The notes below the pieces were generated by a model. That model searched no databases, was not told the DNA's origin, and saw only the letters and a program-made list of their open reading frames with translations. From assembly GCA_030765045.1 (NCBI GenBank), contig CM060967.1, forward strand, positions 168,952,251-169,016,250: DNA of 64,000 bases, in the 5' to 3' direction. Made by a program: the position numbers and the translations under genes. This document shows, piece after piece, positions 11,644-24,140 of the stretch; within the stretch, counting starts at the first letter, position 1; each line of letters begins with the position of its first letter. This stretch comes from Tenodera sinensis. Its lineage: Eukaryota > Arthropoda > Insecta > Mantodea > Mantidae.

Positions 11644-11707
11644 TGTTAACGATAAAACAGAACTGTAATTTTGTGCTTCAGTATTGGAAGGGAAATAAGG
11701 TGACAAA

Positions 11708-11957
11708 CTTTTTTTTTTTAAATTAACGTCCTCCAACATTGTGTCATATCGGACGAATGAATGAAATGAAATGGGTGAAATGATGCTCAAATGAGCCCGA
11801 GGTCCCTGGAGCTTTAAGTCATCCGACATTCGTCTTCTCAGGGTAGGGAAAACCTCGGAAAAAAACCTTACCCGGATAACTTACCCTAAGCGAGATTCGA
11901 ACTCGCGACCTCTTGAACGTTAGGCAGACACGCTAACCATCACTCTATCGAGGCGGG
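11708..11957 (-). mobile_element. tRNA-derived SINE, minus strand
   Basis: The reverse complement starts TGCCCGCCTCGATAGAGTGA. It has an A-box-like GATGGTTAGCGTGTCTGCC and a B-box-like CGAGTTCGAATCTCGC about 30 bases later, then a body and an A tail (plus-strand T run at 11710-11720). This spacing is that of an internal Pol III promoter. The tRNA-like head abuts the 5' end of a family A copy. Confidence 0.75.
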
Positions 11958-11960
11958 CAC

Positions 11961-12657
11961 AAAAAATTCTGATGTGTTACACTCACATGACCTTCTCTAC
12001 TCTTATAGTAACTATTCTCACACACTCTTATTCCTATATCTTTGTGTTAGTCGAGATAAAATTGTGCAGTGCTGATTTTCTTGTAGCTACAAGGGGAATA
12101 TGGGAATGGCTCTGAGTGATAGACAAGAAGTGAAGAACGAGCTTACATTTGAGAAAAGTTGAAGTATTACAAAACTCACACAAATAACAAGGAATATCTT
12201 AGAAATGGTTCACTGCACAAAGAATATCTTACAGATACCCAGTTATGCAAAAGTCATCCAGACTAAGCACGACTAGGTGGGCTATAGCCAGAAAATTCAA
12301 AATGTACATTTCAGTTGCCATAAAAATATCTTAAATGCCTGTATATGGCATTTTAATCAATATTGTTAAAGCTATTTTTGAGAAAATCTAAATTTTCAAA
12401 AAATTTGCATGTAAAGGGTAGTTTAGGGTGGGACTATTTTCTTCAAAATCTTCGTTTCGCATCCTTAACAGATATTAAGCTTGAATACCATATGTGGTTT
12501 TTAACCGAATTTTCGTTTTTGAATTATTCTTTCAGAGACACAAAGACGGAGAACGGCTTTTTTGTATTCAGGGGCCCCAAAATACGTATTTCTGGGGAAT
12601 CTGGACATCGAATACAGTACTTCTACTTGTTACACGTAGTAAAGAAAGTAAAAAATT
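11961..12657 (+). repeat. Family A repeat, near-complete copy
   Basis: It begins TTCTGATGTGTTACACTCAC and ends CACGTAGTAAAGAAAGTAAA, with internal deletions relative to 29944-30800. The open frames at 12363-12676 are repeat shadow. Confidence 0.85.
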
Positions 12658-13369
12658 ATTGACTTTTTACTTGTAGAATACATTACGGCCCTAAACATCT
12701 TGTGTGCTATAAATTTCATATCTTCCGAAAATTAATACTCTACGCTGGATGAGGAAAAGCTTCACCAGTTTCAGTTTCAAGTTAAGAAGTATGGAACCAC
12801 AAAGTAAACGTTATCCAGGCCGATCCAGAGACTGTCCGATGTTAAACATATTTACTATCCGTGTAACCAGATGGTGGCTCAGTGTGGGATGTTGAATCAA
12901 TATTCTGTTACAGGACAGACAATCTTTAAAAGGATTATCTCCACAACAGTTAAAATTAATAAGGAGTAGAAAAGCAGATGGCAGAGTGTATTATACAGCA
13001 CATAAACACATTATGAGACCAACCTCTCTGTGTTTGAATGCTCAAGATAATGAATTCAGATTTAAAAGACGTCTCCCATACACGTGCGAGGGCTAATTGC
13101 AATGACCTTGGACTACAAAGCAACTACGACACCCCATCCTTCTACGCCAACATCTCCAATTATAGGGTGAAATGGTAATTAATTGCGGTGCATTTGCTGC
13201 TCCGGTGAATGGATCAATTAAATCATTACAGTGCTCTGCCAGCCAATAATCAATTCTTCAGACTCTCCCTGGAAACATTGTACAGTACTTGATGGGCCAT
13301 ATTCATCAAAATCTATGTGGAATAATGTCGCTTCCCTGGACTTTTATTGCAAACGATTTGAGTTCTGGA
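12658..13369. other. No recognised feature
   Basis: No gene or repeat identified in about 0.7 kb before a family A copy. Confidence 0.5.
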
Positions 13370-13618
13370 TTTTTACTCTCTTTCTCAACGCCTACCCACA
13401 GTAGGTATGAGGAAGTGGTACCTTCCACTCAAAAAATTTGATACCAAAATTTCACGGGAAATGCATGTCTTGAGGCTTCTCAATTTAAAAAAAAAAAACT
13501 TTAGAAAAATGAACATGTGCATAACCCACAAGCGAAATGTCTGATAACTACCAAACTAAAAATGAGACACGAAGATTTTCAAAAGAAAGTAAATCCCAGC
13601 CCCAGATATACTCTAAAT
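13370..13618 (-). repeat. Family A repeat, left part, split by a hAT insertion
   Basis: On plus it reads TTTTACTCTCTTTCTCAACG, then 'ccaaaatttcacgggaaatg' and 'gagacacgaagattttc', the minus-orientation family order. It stops at the hAT TSD CTCTAAAT (13611-13618). The same copy resumes at 15138 at the next expected block. Confidence 0.75.
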
Positions 13619-15137
13619 CAGCTGTGCTCAACTGCAGGCAAGTTAGGGGAGGTTAACATCACCTCCTTCCACCAATTGGGACAGAATGACGCATTTATCC
13701 ATGGTTACTGACTTCCAGTAGCGGCACATTCTTAGGTACAGGAAATCAAAGGCGTACACATTCATATTCTATTCCTGATTAACCTACTATGTTTCTGATT
13801 TACGTTTCAGAAGGTCTTCAATATTTGATGCAAAAGGTCTTAAGGGACACTGGGAGTGAAATTTGAAAGTTCCACATTTTTTTATAGATTTTTCTGAAAA
13901 TTTTACTGTGTTTGTATTTATATGAGAATAGGAGGTACACCAAATTTCATTAAAATTGGATAATTCGTTTAGGATATATACATTATTTTATGAATTTAAT
14001 AGGCACATTTTCAAAATAGAGCTCGTGTCTATTGGCTTTTCAAAATTCATTTATATTGGCAGAACTGATACTCTAAAACGTGGGTAACAATTGTATAAAG
14101 AGATATTTCAAATACGTTTGTTGATTATGCTGTACATATTTTTTTAATAACAAAGAAAATTTAATGTTAAAAAATTATTAATTTTTTTCATACAAAACAA
14201 ATGTTTTTGGAATTCATGTTAATGATAATATCAATATTAAATCATAGTTTTGTTCAGCTGCTATTTATGAATACTTTTGGAAATTTTCATTAAATTTGAA
14301 GCAAAACTCAGGCACGACTTTCTTTTGGAATGTGCAGAAATGTAGTTTTGAGAAAAACAGGCTTTTATATAGGAGCATCCTGTGTAGGTTAAGGGAAGAT
14401 CACTATTTGAAAGGGCCGTAATGGCCACATGGAGTGGGGGATATGAAAAATGTTAGCTGATCCAAATGCACCGGTGTTCCAGGAACATTTTAAGGTAAAA
14501 AAAAACAATTTTCGACTTTTTGACAATTTTGACCAAAATTTCACTCCCAGTGTCCCTTAAAAGACAAGCAAGGTGATTGTCACTTATTTTGCTGCAATAC
14601 TTACTTTTAATGTAGTTCGTTTTTGAAAATGTTTGTACGCAGATGTAAGTGGAGTCAAAGACTGACATTAAACTAGATGCAAACAAATGTAATCTCTGGC
14701 AGTCGCAATAGGGCAGAGACCTGAATAATTCCCACCCTTCTTTATCAGAACATATTACAGTTGTACAATTCCGCAGTGCAAGTGTTTTCGTATTTTGTAG
14801 CTCTGTAAAGCCTCACTACATGGGAACTTCAAAAGTGCAAAAAATTGGATTTTGGTTTCAAATGTTTTTAGGTCTTCAAATTCTGTAGAGAATGTGTCAT
14901 ACAATTGCTTCAGAAGTTCGTTGTATTTTTCCAGGAGAATGGTACAAATCTGCAACTAACAGTTTTACAAAAAAACCACTTAGTCTTATCGTCTACATCT
15001 CGAAAAGAAAAATATTGGTCCTACTCCGCGCCATCCGTCTCTGACTGCTAGGTCTGGCTCTCCTTGCCTTGGTCAGTGGTGGGGGGGAAATGACGTGTAG
15101 AGAAAGTGAACCTGTGCTCGCTTGTTGAGTAGCCCTG
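13619..15137 (-). mobile_element. hAT transposon remnant (copy 2) with 8-bp TSD, itself interrupted
   Basis: The left end CAGCTGTGCTCAAC at 13619 and right end GTTGAGTAGCCCTG (15124-15137) form an imperfect hAT-type TIR. The flanks CTCTAAAT (13611-13618) and CTCTAGAT (15138-15145) match at 7 of 8 bases. The minus strand encodes STYICVQTFSKTNYIKSKY near 14600-14680 and YNELLKQLYDTFSTEFEDLK near 14890-14950, segments of the ZBED5/GTF2IRD2-like hAT transposase C-terminal half. The N-terminal half is deleted. A TTAA-flanked element sits at 13844-14556. Confidence 0.88.
13844..14556. mobile_element. TTAA-flanked TIR element (piggyBac-like or Sola3-like MITE), 713 bp
   Basis: The ends are GGGACACTGGGAGTGAAATT and its inverted copy, matching over 21 bases, with TTAA on both sides (13840-13843 and 14557-14560). 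The related hAT copy at 1607-2470 has one TTAA at this position and no insert, giving the empty site. The interior is AT-rich and non-coding. TTAA duplication is the hallmark of piggyBac and also of Sola3; the class cannot be fixed without a transposase. Confidence 0.9.
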
Positions 15138-15460
15138 CTCTAGATGGAAATATTCTTCAAAATTCAGAATTTTCTCAAAAATGACTAATGACTTCGATTA
15201 AAACACTATATATTAACGATATTTAAATTATAAAAATATATACCTTCAATCTTATGGGAATACATTTTAAATCAACAATTCAGAAGGAATTTCGTGTTTT
15301 ATATAACTAGTAAGCCGTAAGAGAGAGACAAAAACATACTATATCCCTTAAAAGCACACAATTTATTCCAAATAACTTTTTCGTGGCATTAGCCGTTTAC
15401 GAGATTTCCATTGATGTTTATTAAAAAGGTGTTACTATTTGCTGTGTAAGTCCGTACTAG
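15138..15460 (-). repeat. Family A repeat, right part of the split copy
   Basis: It continues the family after the hAT insertion: 'gatggaaatattcttcaaaa', 'tctcaaaaatgactaatgac', then the 'aagccgtaagagagagac' block. Divergent, with its outer end eroded. Confidence 0.65.
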
Positions 15461-16009
15461 TTGATATTAGACAGTTCTTGAACTAGTTGAAGTTCAGTTA
15501 TACATTTAGAAGTGAAATGTGCAAGAAGATCAACAAATGAAAGCAACTTATAGTCCATTTCTTTGTTCTTTTAGGTAATTTGTAATACTTTTAAGACCAT
15601 AAAGTCATTTTAATATTCATCAAACTACAAGCGTCAGTGCTAAGCAGAGTATGAAAGCAGATACGCTGTTTACGCACCACCGTGTGGGGATGGGACGGCA
15701 GTGAAAGAGCCAGCCAGCCCTTCACTAATGGATTCTTTCAGCAACCGAGTTGTTGAGCAAGATCCCTTCAGTAGAGAGGGAGCGAGGGAGAGATATTGCG
15801 ACAATGGACGCCCTCGACATCATTAATTCGCACAAGGGTGGTACACCTGCTCAGGATCTATCTGCCACTTTTAATTAAACGTCACAAGTGCTTATTTATC
15901 CGCTGAGTTGTTAACTTCTGCAGCGGTAAACCGGAGTGACCAATCCAGTAGCTGCTACCGAACCTTTAGAGCTAATTTAACTCCCGTCTACCTGCATCTT
16001 ATGAATATA
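15461..16009. other. No recognised feature
   Basis: It includes a less AT-rich patch (15650-15830) with a 32-codon open frame, but no splice or domain evidence supports an exon. Confidence 0.45.
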
Positions 16010-17738
16010 CAGGATGAGTCATAACAAACTACCACCGCAGATATCTCTGAAAGAGAACACTTCCACAGGCAGGAAAGAGGCTCGTTGATCATATAGGTAA
16101 CAAAGGTACGATTTTCAACATGAAGTTGTGATTTTACTTTGGTCTTGAGGGTGGTATTAAAGCACAGCTCTTGGAGTTCTTGGAAATATCATTCGTTTAA
16201 GATGGGCCAACCAGTTCTTCTGGTAATTTTGTGTATGGCATAGGATAACTTCCATATCCAGTTCCTCCACCTAATAAAATATAATCAAACATAGTTAAAC
16301 GCACCCCTTTGAACTTGGAAACGAGAGCTAATTTCTCTTACTGATTGTCGTTTTCGTTATCAGTATGGTCGATATAAACATTTACTTCACCCCAGTTACA
16401 ATTTCAATATTCGCTAGTGTAATCTTTCCCTTACTTACCGCCCTGTTCAGTTCTACCTCCCTAACAACTATAAGCAAATATGTAATAAAGCCATTTTTAC
16501 GAATGTTTTTCCTATTAACATGTAAATAGGAGAATAAGGTTTTGTAAGACTACGTTTTTTATAAATAGCTAGTGAAAGTCACGTGAGTGCAACACATAAG
16601 TTCTTTTTTAAAGGAAAGACCGTATTATTTTAATGTAATTGGGAAATAACACTGGCGGCGCCGTGGCTGAGTGGTCAGATCGTTCGCCTGCCTCCTAGGT
16701 GACACGGGTTCAATCTCAGGGACCCGCATGGGGTATTCGTGGTAGACGAAACGGCGTCTGGGCGGGTTTTCTCCGGGTTCTCCGGTTTCTCTCGCCACTC
16801 GTACCACCGATACTCCATCATCAGCTTCGAAATCATGCATTTCGCCTGAATCTCTTATCACCCTCTTGCTCACTCTCATACTGACCACTTCATTCTGTCC
16901 GGTCCATAGGTTCCTGTGCTTCCCGACAGGCGTCTGACCCTAGACACAGGCTAGTAAGTCCTAGGGGGTGTAAGTCCTACACAAGGGGAGGGTAATCACT
17001 TCCTCACTCTCATACTGACCACTTCATTCTGTCCGGTCCATAGGTTCCTGTGCTTCTCGACAGGCGTCTGACCTTAGACACAGGCTAGTAAGTCCTAGGG
17101 GGTGTAAATCCTACATAAGGGGGGGGGGGGGGAATCAGGTAAAGAAGAAGGAAAATTACATTACGAATGGCCTTTGTTGCTCACTCTATGACATTTACAC
17201 CCCGAAAAGTGTGGTGAAAATACCGCTAGAGAAACAACGAAACACGCATCAGTTGCATATTCTGAGGCTAAAACGCGTCTTAAATCTCAAGTTTGAGGTT
17301 GGCGTTGCAGTTAACCGCGAGGTGATTGACGTATTACACCACGATAAAAACCTGTTCTTAATACCATTTTACTGTTATCCATTCCACTGCAAATAAGGCA
17401 GGGTTTGACAGTCGCAAAAAATGAAAATATCTCTTTCACTCTATCTCAGGTGTCAACTTCATGTTACAATTTCTCCAGATAGAATTAAACCAATTGCGAT
17501 GCAACAAACGTCATTCTTAATGGTGTTTTCTATTTTATCAATTGCGTCAAAAATACTACAGGGTGTACATTTGAAGAAAACACAAGTTTATGTAAAAACT
17601 TGTTTGGTTATATTTTTCATTGCATGTAATATCTACTTTAATGAGCCCCTTCCCTTATTTAATGTCTCCGAACTCGTTCACAAATCCTATTTTGGTTTCG
17701 GAAATATTTGCAGTGGTAGTTTTAAGTGACTCATCCTG
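16010..17738. mobile_element. TIR DNA transposon derivative, about 1.73 kb, carrying a SINE
   Basis: The left end CAGGATGAGTCATAACAAAC continues 'taccaccgcagatatctctg'. The right end is its inverted, diverged copy (17690-17738, ending GACTCATCCTG). CAGGATGAGTCA-type termini are shared by insect DUF4817-type transposons, and a solitary CAGGATGAGCCA is present at about 40790. TA or TATA flanks both ends. No transposase is recognised inside, so this is non-autonomous. The SINE at 16652-17152 is nested in it. Confidence 0.7.
16652..17152 (+). mobile_element. tRNA-derived SINE with two 134-bp tail units
   Basis: The head carries an A-box-like GTGGCTGAGTGGTCAG and a B-box-like GGGTTCAATCTCA. The body 'ggcgtctgggcgggttttct' is shared with the SINE at 57468. 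The tail contains two copies of a unit (starting at 16871 and 17005) with 'tccggtccataggttcctgt' and 'aggggagggtaatcac', ending in AATCAGGTAAAGAAGAAG. A G run lies at 17120-17132. Open frames on both strands across it are shadows. Confidence 0.85.
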
Positions 17739-17969
17739 CATAAATGCCAAATAAAATCTTCGAAGTGATTAGAGCTTCTCGAGTTGCCAGTCGTGTAAAA
17801 TTTACGAAGTTGTTCGAGCTTTGAGCCATATTACACTCCATAGCCATCGTCAGAAAATGAGTAATCGATAAACGGCCACCTCAAACGTATGGCCTTCATA
17901 AGAAACAGACGGCCATCTCAAAATCACGGTTGAGAATTTATCGGTAAGGTCAGACGTCTCATGATATTA

Positions 17970-18795
17970 CGAGGGGGTGTTCCCCCCCCCCCCCCATTTT
18001 AATGCGCCCGCGCTTGAGATTGGTTTTGGTAGTACTGGAGAGGTGTGACCTTTGACCGCGTCATTCACCTGGCGGTACGCACTTGGAGGAAAGCAGGGGA
18101 AGTGTACGGGGGAGTTTACTGTACCCTAACATGGATCTCAAGTTTCAGCTGCGCGCGTCAATTTGATTTTGCATTCTTCTTGCCAAAATTCCATCACAAA
18201 CATTGGAAATGTTGCAACAAGCCTACAAAGACCAAGCCATAGGAAATCATAAGCTTTCGAGTGACAGACAATTTCGAGAGGGTAAAAATGACCTTATGAT
18301 GCTGGAAGGCCCCCAGCTTCGAAGACTGAAACCAATGTCAACACAATTTATGTCATTTTCCGGGAAGAGCGCCGTTTATCGTTAACAAAGATTGCAGAAA
18401 TTGTGAGTATATCCTATGGACACTGTAGGGTATAGAAAAGTTGCAGCAAAGTGGGTGCCTCGTGTGATCAGTGACGAACGCTGATTGCGCCTTCAAGGCT
18501 CAAGAAACAATCACTGAAAGAGGCATGGCCCACCGGACCTAGCGCCGTGTCACTTTCACCTGTTTCCTGCCGTGGAAAAAACAGCTTGGGGATCGTTATT
18601 TTGCCAGTGTTATTTTCGGGTGTACTCAACAGAGTATCAGTGTTCAAGGAGTGTTTTTGACATTGGACTGAACGCTGAAATCATTGTATTGTGTCCGAGG
18701 GAGATTACTTTGAAGGTCTGTAATGGAATTTGAATAAAAGTGAGCAGTGTTTTGCACTAAAAAATAATTCCGGTTATTTTTTGACACTCCCCTCG
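17970..18795 (+). mobile_element. mariner-family transposon, internally deleted (826 bp)
   Basis: The left end CGAGGGGGTGTTCC and right end ACACTCCCCTCG are inverted, each flanked by TA (17968-17969 and 18796-18797), the mariner target duplication. The inside encodes a mariner transposase N-terminus: TLEMLQQAYKDQA near 18200, then RKVAAKWVPRVISDE near 18440-18480, then a jump to PPDLAPCHFHLFPAVEK near 18525-18590, just after the third catalytic region. The middle (first and second catalytic Asp) is deleted and stops occur early. A C run (17982-17995) lies inside the left end. Confidence 0.92.
18131..18735 (+). pseudogene. Mariner transposase pseudogene
   Basis: Reading from ATG at 18131 gives MDLKFQLRASI followed by an in-frame TGA, then the helix-turn-helix region KIPSQTLEMLQQAYKDQ and a degraded linker. 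After VPRVISDE the sequence is frameshifted and deleted, and resumes at PPDLAPCHFHLFP. It is about half the usual length of roughly 345 codons. It cannot encode an active enzyme. Confidence 0.85.
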
Positions 18796-19419
<624 letters not shown>

Positions 19420-20467
19420 GATATAAAAGTAAAAACTTGCAATAAAATGCATACATTTCAATTAAGATATATTTTCACAGTTGCTACTACAACTAATCCA
19501 GTTGGCCTGCACAACAATGTCAATAATTTTATATTTTTGTCCAGGGAAATGAGGAATTAGGTTTTCTATAATTTTTGACTTCGTCAATTCAATTAAAATA
19601 TCAATAACTCACTAGAACATTCGCCAAATATTTTTCTACAATTTTTGAACGGGCCGTTAATCGTTTTAATTTCGCATAGATACTTCAGATGTTCCGAAGC
19701 GTAAGAAAATGTTTAGATTGGCGGAAGCGCAAGGAGGAGGTGATATAACCAAAGCTAGAGTAACACGATCAAGAGGTGATAATCCGGTATGAGTGCAATA
19801 GTCGCTAATAAAACATGTCTTTACTTATAGGGTAGCATTTGTAGAACTTGGAAGACTCGGGGGAAGTTCCGACGATGGTTAACATACTTTGTGTGAATAT
19901 CAGAGAATGTTTCATCGGTTATAAGGAATAGTAACTGTTGTACGAAATTACAATTTTAAGGTGTAAAGGGTAGGGTTTACTTCAGAAATGCTTTAGATAA
20001 TTGTAGAGTAATATCACAAATAAGGCGAGAATGCCAATAAAAATAACTCCTGGTTCTACAGTCCAGAAGTACTTAATTCCTTCGCGTTTAAAAAGCTAAC
20101 CGTACATCGAGTCTAGCGTAATACTGACTTTATTTGAAATACTTGGCCCAGGTTGAGGACACTTCGGTTTGCTTTTATATGCACAAGTGCTGTCTAGAGC
20201 TAACAGGAAATCAAAGGGATTGAAGTTTCCATCTGACCATTTGCATTCACATCCCTGTTTGTAAACCAAGTAATCAGATCACCATGTAATTAAATGCTTA
20301 TTTGCAATTCATTCCACAGTGAACGAAACGACTATTGAAGAACGGGTGATTCTTTAACTGATAATTGTGTGATTGAGCCAAGTGGATTGACATGCATGGC
20401 TTTCAGCTCAATGTCAGACTACATGAGAGATTCTCTATAATAACTTACTACACATTCTTGAATATAT
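19420..20467. other. No recognised feature
   Basis: About 1 kb of AT-rich sequence without a recognised gene or repeat. Confidence 0.5.
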
Positions 20468-20599
20468 TACCTACTTGCTCTACTGCGTATAGTAACTACA
20501 AGAATTACTATATTCCACCCAAAAATTCTATGTCGAGATTTCAGCGGAAGTATGTTTTGAGACCCCTGAATCCAAAAAAAGCATTTATAGAAAAAGGTC

Positions 20600-20657
<58 letters not shown>

Positions 20658-21201
20658 AGTCTTTGGACAGCATAACTCAAAAACGAAAATTCGATTAATA
20701 ACCAACGTTGGTATTTAAGTTTAATGTTTTTCAAGGATGCGACACGAAGATTTTGAAGAAAATTGTTCCGTAGTCCTGTTTACTCTGGATGACTTTTGAA
20801 TAACTCCTAAAGTGTAAGAGATAGACAAAATTTTACTATACAGAAATACAGATCTCGCTAAAACACACAATTTATGCCCGAATAGCTCTTTTAGTGGAGT
20901 GAACCATTTCGGAGATATTCCTTGTTATTTGGGTGAGTTTTGGAAAACTTAAACTTTCGTCAAATGGAATGTCGTTATTCATTTTTGATATGTTAACCGT
21001 GCAAAGAGAACGGAATTTGAAAGCTTTAAAAGATTTGACTATCGCTCAAAGCGTACAGTATTTCCATATTCCTCTTGCACCTACATGAAAATGAGCTATA
21101 AGTTAATTTCTACAAACGTTTATCTCGACTAATATGAAGATAGAATAAGAGTAGTTAGTACAAGAGTAGAGAAAGTCATGTGAGTGCAGCACGTTAGATT
21201 T
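20468..21201 (-). repeat. Family A repeat with a (GT)n expansion
   Basis: On plus it runs from TACTTGCTCTACTGCG to GTAGAGAAAGTCATGTGAGT. The central part is complete except for a short deletion near 20765. A 55-bp GT run (20602-20656) replaces the short GT-rich block found after AAAAAGGTCC in other copies. Confidence 0.85.
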
Positions 21202-22199
21202 TTATAGTAAGATACAAAACATGGAATGTTCAAGTTCTGACTCCCTAATGGATTTCGCACAAGTGAAGACTTAAGTCGCAAGAAACCAACAGAGAGACAA
21301 TAGCTACACACGCACGTCACTGAAAATCTAAATTGTGTATTTAATTATTCTTCTAGAACGAGAACATAATTAATTGAGAACTAACTGGTATATTTTTCTA
21401 CCCGCATGGGAAAAGTGAATATTGAAAACCCTCATGTCACATTGAATCATTTCTAACCTTAATTTACATTTGAGTCTGTGCCTAGACACTTCTGTTATGG
21501 TTTCCATGAAGGGGAATTGTCGCCATGGGGCTCGTTTACAATCATACGAGTCCTTACAATACAAGTGCAGTATACATTGACATATGGATGTGGGAACTCC
21601 CTTTAAAATAATTATAAGTAAAACTAAAGACGAGCATATGTTACAGAAGTTATGGGAGAATTATAATTTTAAAACGTTGGTAAATAAGGCAAAAAACAGT
21701 GAGGTTTCAAGGTAAGTATGCCGTTAGAGTGAAAATTGTCATTAATAATATTACATTAGTGCATGGGTGCCCTACTCCGCGATGTGGGTACGTGTCTAAA
21801 TCACATTTAAGAGGGCCCAACCTTAAAATGGGAAGAAGAAGAAAAAAAAAACTACTCACATGCACACAAATAAACAGAAATACACCCATATGCAAATACG
21901 CACTCAAATACTAATTGGCAAAGCCATGAAACGTATCGGAAACAATGTGAAACTACCGAGTTGTTTACGTGAGCTTATCACACATTCACGGCGAGACACT
22001 GTGTATACACTCTGTTCAGATACAATCATACATTCATGAAAGCAACGTCTCATGTATCGGCAGGCGCGAGAGGTCATCTATTTGTGTTTTATCACTGACT
22101 ACACGCCAACTTACAATTATTTCGCTGTTCTAACAAACAAGATAAGAAGCGATTGCAGCGCTCGGCAACGAAGGTCAATACGCCTCGTCGCTTTGCCAA
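21202..22199. other. No recognised feature
   Basis: Short open frames on both strands at 21699-21914 have no motif. No repeat family is recognised. Confidence 0.5.
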
Positions 22200-22345
22200 G
22201 TAGTACACACACATGCGCATAGACACACAAATACACACGCATACACACACCTACACACACGAAAACGTACTGACTTTAGTATAAAAATTCTGTTTTTTGG
22301 CTTCAGGAATTTCGTGATATATTTCTGGTGAAATCTCGATATCGA
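22200..22345 (+). repeat. Family A repeat, 3'-terminal fragment with CA-rich tract
   Basis: A CA-rich stretch leads to 'tataaaaattctg', 'ttctggtgaaatctcgat' and 'atcgaatttttgagcc', the family order close to its 3' end. Both outer parts are missing. Confidence 0.65.
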
Positions 22346-23195
22346 ATTTTTGAGCCCTTGGTTTCCTTGGAAACAAATTCAGGTACTGAAAATTTAAATT
22401 TACTTGTTTAAAAATCACCGAAAATATATAGAAAACAGGATTGTGTAAAAGTATATCAAAGTCATGGAAACAAAAGAGTTGAAGCAGGTGAAAAATAACG
22501 GCCAGGTGAATTATAAGGTTTGCCTTGACACAGGGAGGTGGTGTTCTGTGTGTAATTGTGTTGTTCATTTGTCGTCAGTGTACATAGACTGCAAGTTTCA
22601 TGCATGGATACAGATAATTTTATGCTCTTTTTCAAGATAAAATGAAAAAAGCCAATGCTGAATTACTGATGTGGAACCAATGCTTCACGGCTGTTGGTGG
22701 AAGTGGTTTTAATGCATTTGGAGAGCGAGTAATTGCGTGATATGTTCTGGTTACTGCCACATCAGGTGAGACCATGGACTCGCACCACTGGTTTCCCTGC
22801 AACGCTTCCTCATCCTCCAATCAAACACCTAGTAGCAATACGGAAGTCCAAGTTTATTCATTAAGAAATGTTTATTACATTCAATACCAGCAATTACCTT
22901 TTGATGGTTTTACTTACATCTTTTAATATAGCAGCTCTGCAGCATTAAATTTATTGCGAGAAATTGGTACAGTAATTATTTGGGGCACAATACACTCATT
23001 ACGAGAAAGTGGAATAAATTTTAGAAAGTCCATAATAAATATGAAAGCTTAAATTACCAAGAAACTACATTCGACCCCATTAAATATTTAAGTGCTAAGA
23101 CGCTAGAATGATGTATGAAGTGTTAGTGAATATATCGATTAAGAAAATAAAAATTGACTATTTATTACTAGAAGCTGTTTAACTACTATGGTTCT
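22346..23195. other. No recognised feature
   Basis: No gene or repeat is recognised. Minus-strand open frames at 22251-22568 and 22632-22820 lack motifs. Confidence 0.5.
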
Positions 23196-23420
23196 CAACG
23201 TCCCCATTCTGTATTGGGCGTGAAACAGCGCTTAATTTTGTTTATCAGGCTTGAGTTTCTTTTACGTGTTGTAAATACACGACACAGGACTACCCTCTTT
23301 ACTTCCCTTCGAAGGAAACCATGCTAAGGATGTCTACGCCACCGCATAGTGGCACGCTCTTAAAATATTTAAACATCCGAGGGCTACCACCCCTCAGGGG
23401 AACAGGATGAGGCGAAGTGA
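23196..23420 (+). repeat. Family B dispersed repeat, copy 1
   Basis: TTGGGCGTGAAACAGCGCTT, 'cgacacaggactaccc', 'cttacttcccttcgaaggaa' and 'gctaaggatgtctacg' align in order with 36265-36525. Function and class are unknown. Confidence 0.65.
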
Positions 23421-24034
23421 GACCGTAGGTTTGTCAGACAGTGAAGCCCTGGGGCCGCAGCAGCAACTTCCAGGAGGGCAAGGGAAAGGGTTCAATGGCG
23501 CAAGCATCTGTGCCATCTGTCCGCATTCGCCGAAACGCACCGCGTTACTAACCAAACCTGGAAGTTGACAAGGAAGGGAACTGAGAAATGAAGGGAAATT
23601 ACCCTATTGTACTCTTCTTGAGCCAGGAAACTGGTCTTAGGTCCTTAGGACACGATGCTGACATTGGAACGATGGTATTGCAACTGATACAGGGAACGGC
23701 TTTTCGGAAACAATGGAGGCATTCTTTCCAATGGCGTTGTACAATCCCCTTTTAGCCTGATGTGCCGGAGGTCGATGAAACTGTAACAAAAAACCTTCTG
23801 TTATCTATCTACCGCGGAGCCAGCTAGCTCGGCTTGAAAAGATTTACCATCACCTTATAAAATTCACGTCTCTTAGGAGAAGTGAAATGTTGGGAGGATT
23901 TGAGAAAACTGAGAAGCGTCGGCTTAGTAAGGAAAATCATTTTCAGCAAGGCGCACACTTCCAGAAGTAATTTGCGAATAATCAGATGTTATGCCTGAAC
24001 ATCAGAAAAACCTTTCTTGATTTATGAAAGATGA
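23421..24034. other. No recognised feature; GC-richer stretch
   Basis: Composition around 23400-23560 is less AT-rich than the neighbours, but there is no long open frame, splice pattern or repeat match. Confidence 0.45.
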
Positions 24035-24140
24035 TCTTGTTTATTTCCTTGTAGGTACAAGGGGAATATGGGGATACAGTAGGCTTTGAGAGACAGTCAA
24101 ATCTTTTAAAGCTTTCAAAGTCCGTTCTCTTTGTGTTTAT
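24035..24140 (+). repeat. Family A repeat, short fragment
   Basis: 'tatttccttgtaggtacaag', 'gatacagtaggctttgag' and 'gtccgttctctttgtg' are consecutive family blocks. Both ends are missing. Confidence 0.75.

Noticed and set aside
12363..12676. 99- and 60-codon open frames with similar peptides recurring elsewhere
   Set aside because: The peptide similarity between loci reflects the underlying family A DNA; frames differ in length and are broken in most copies.
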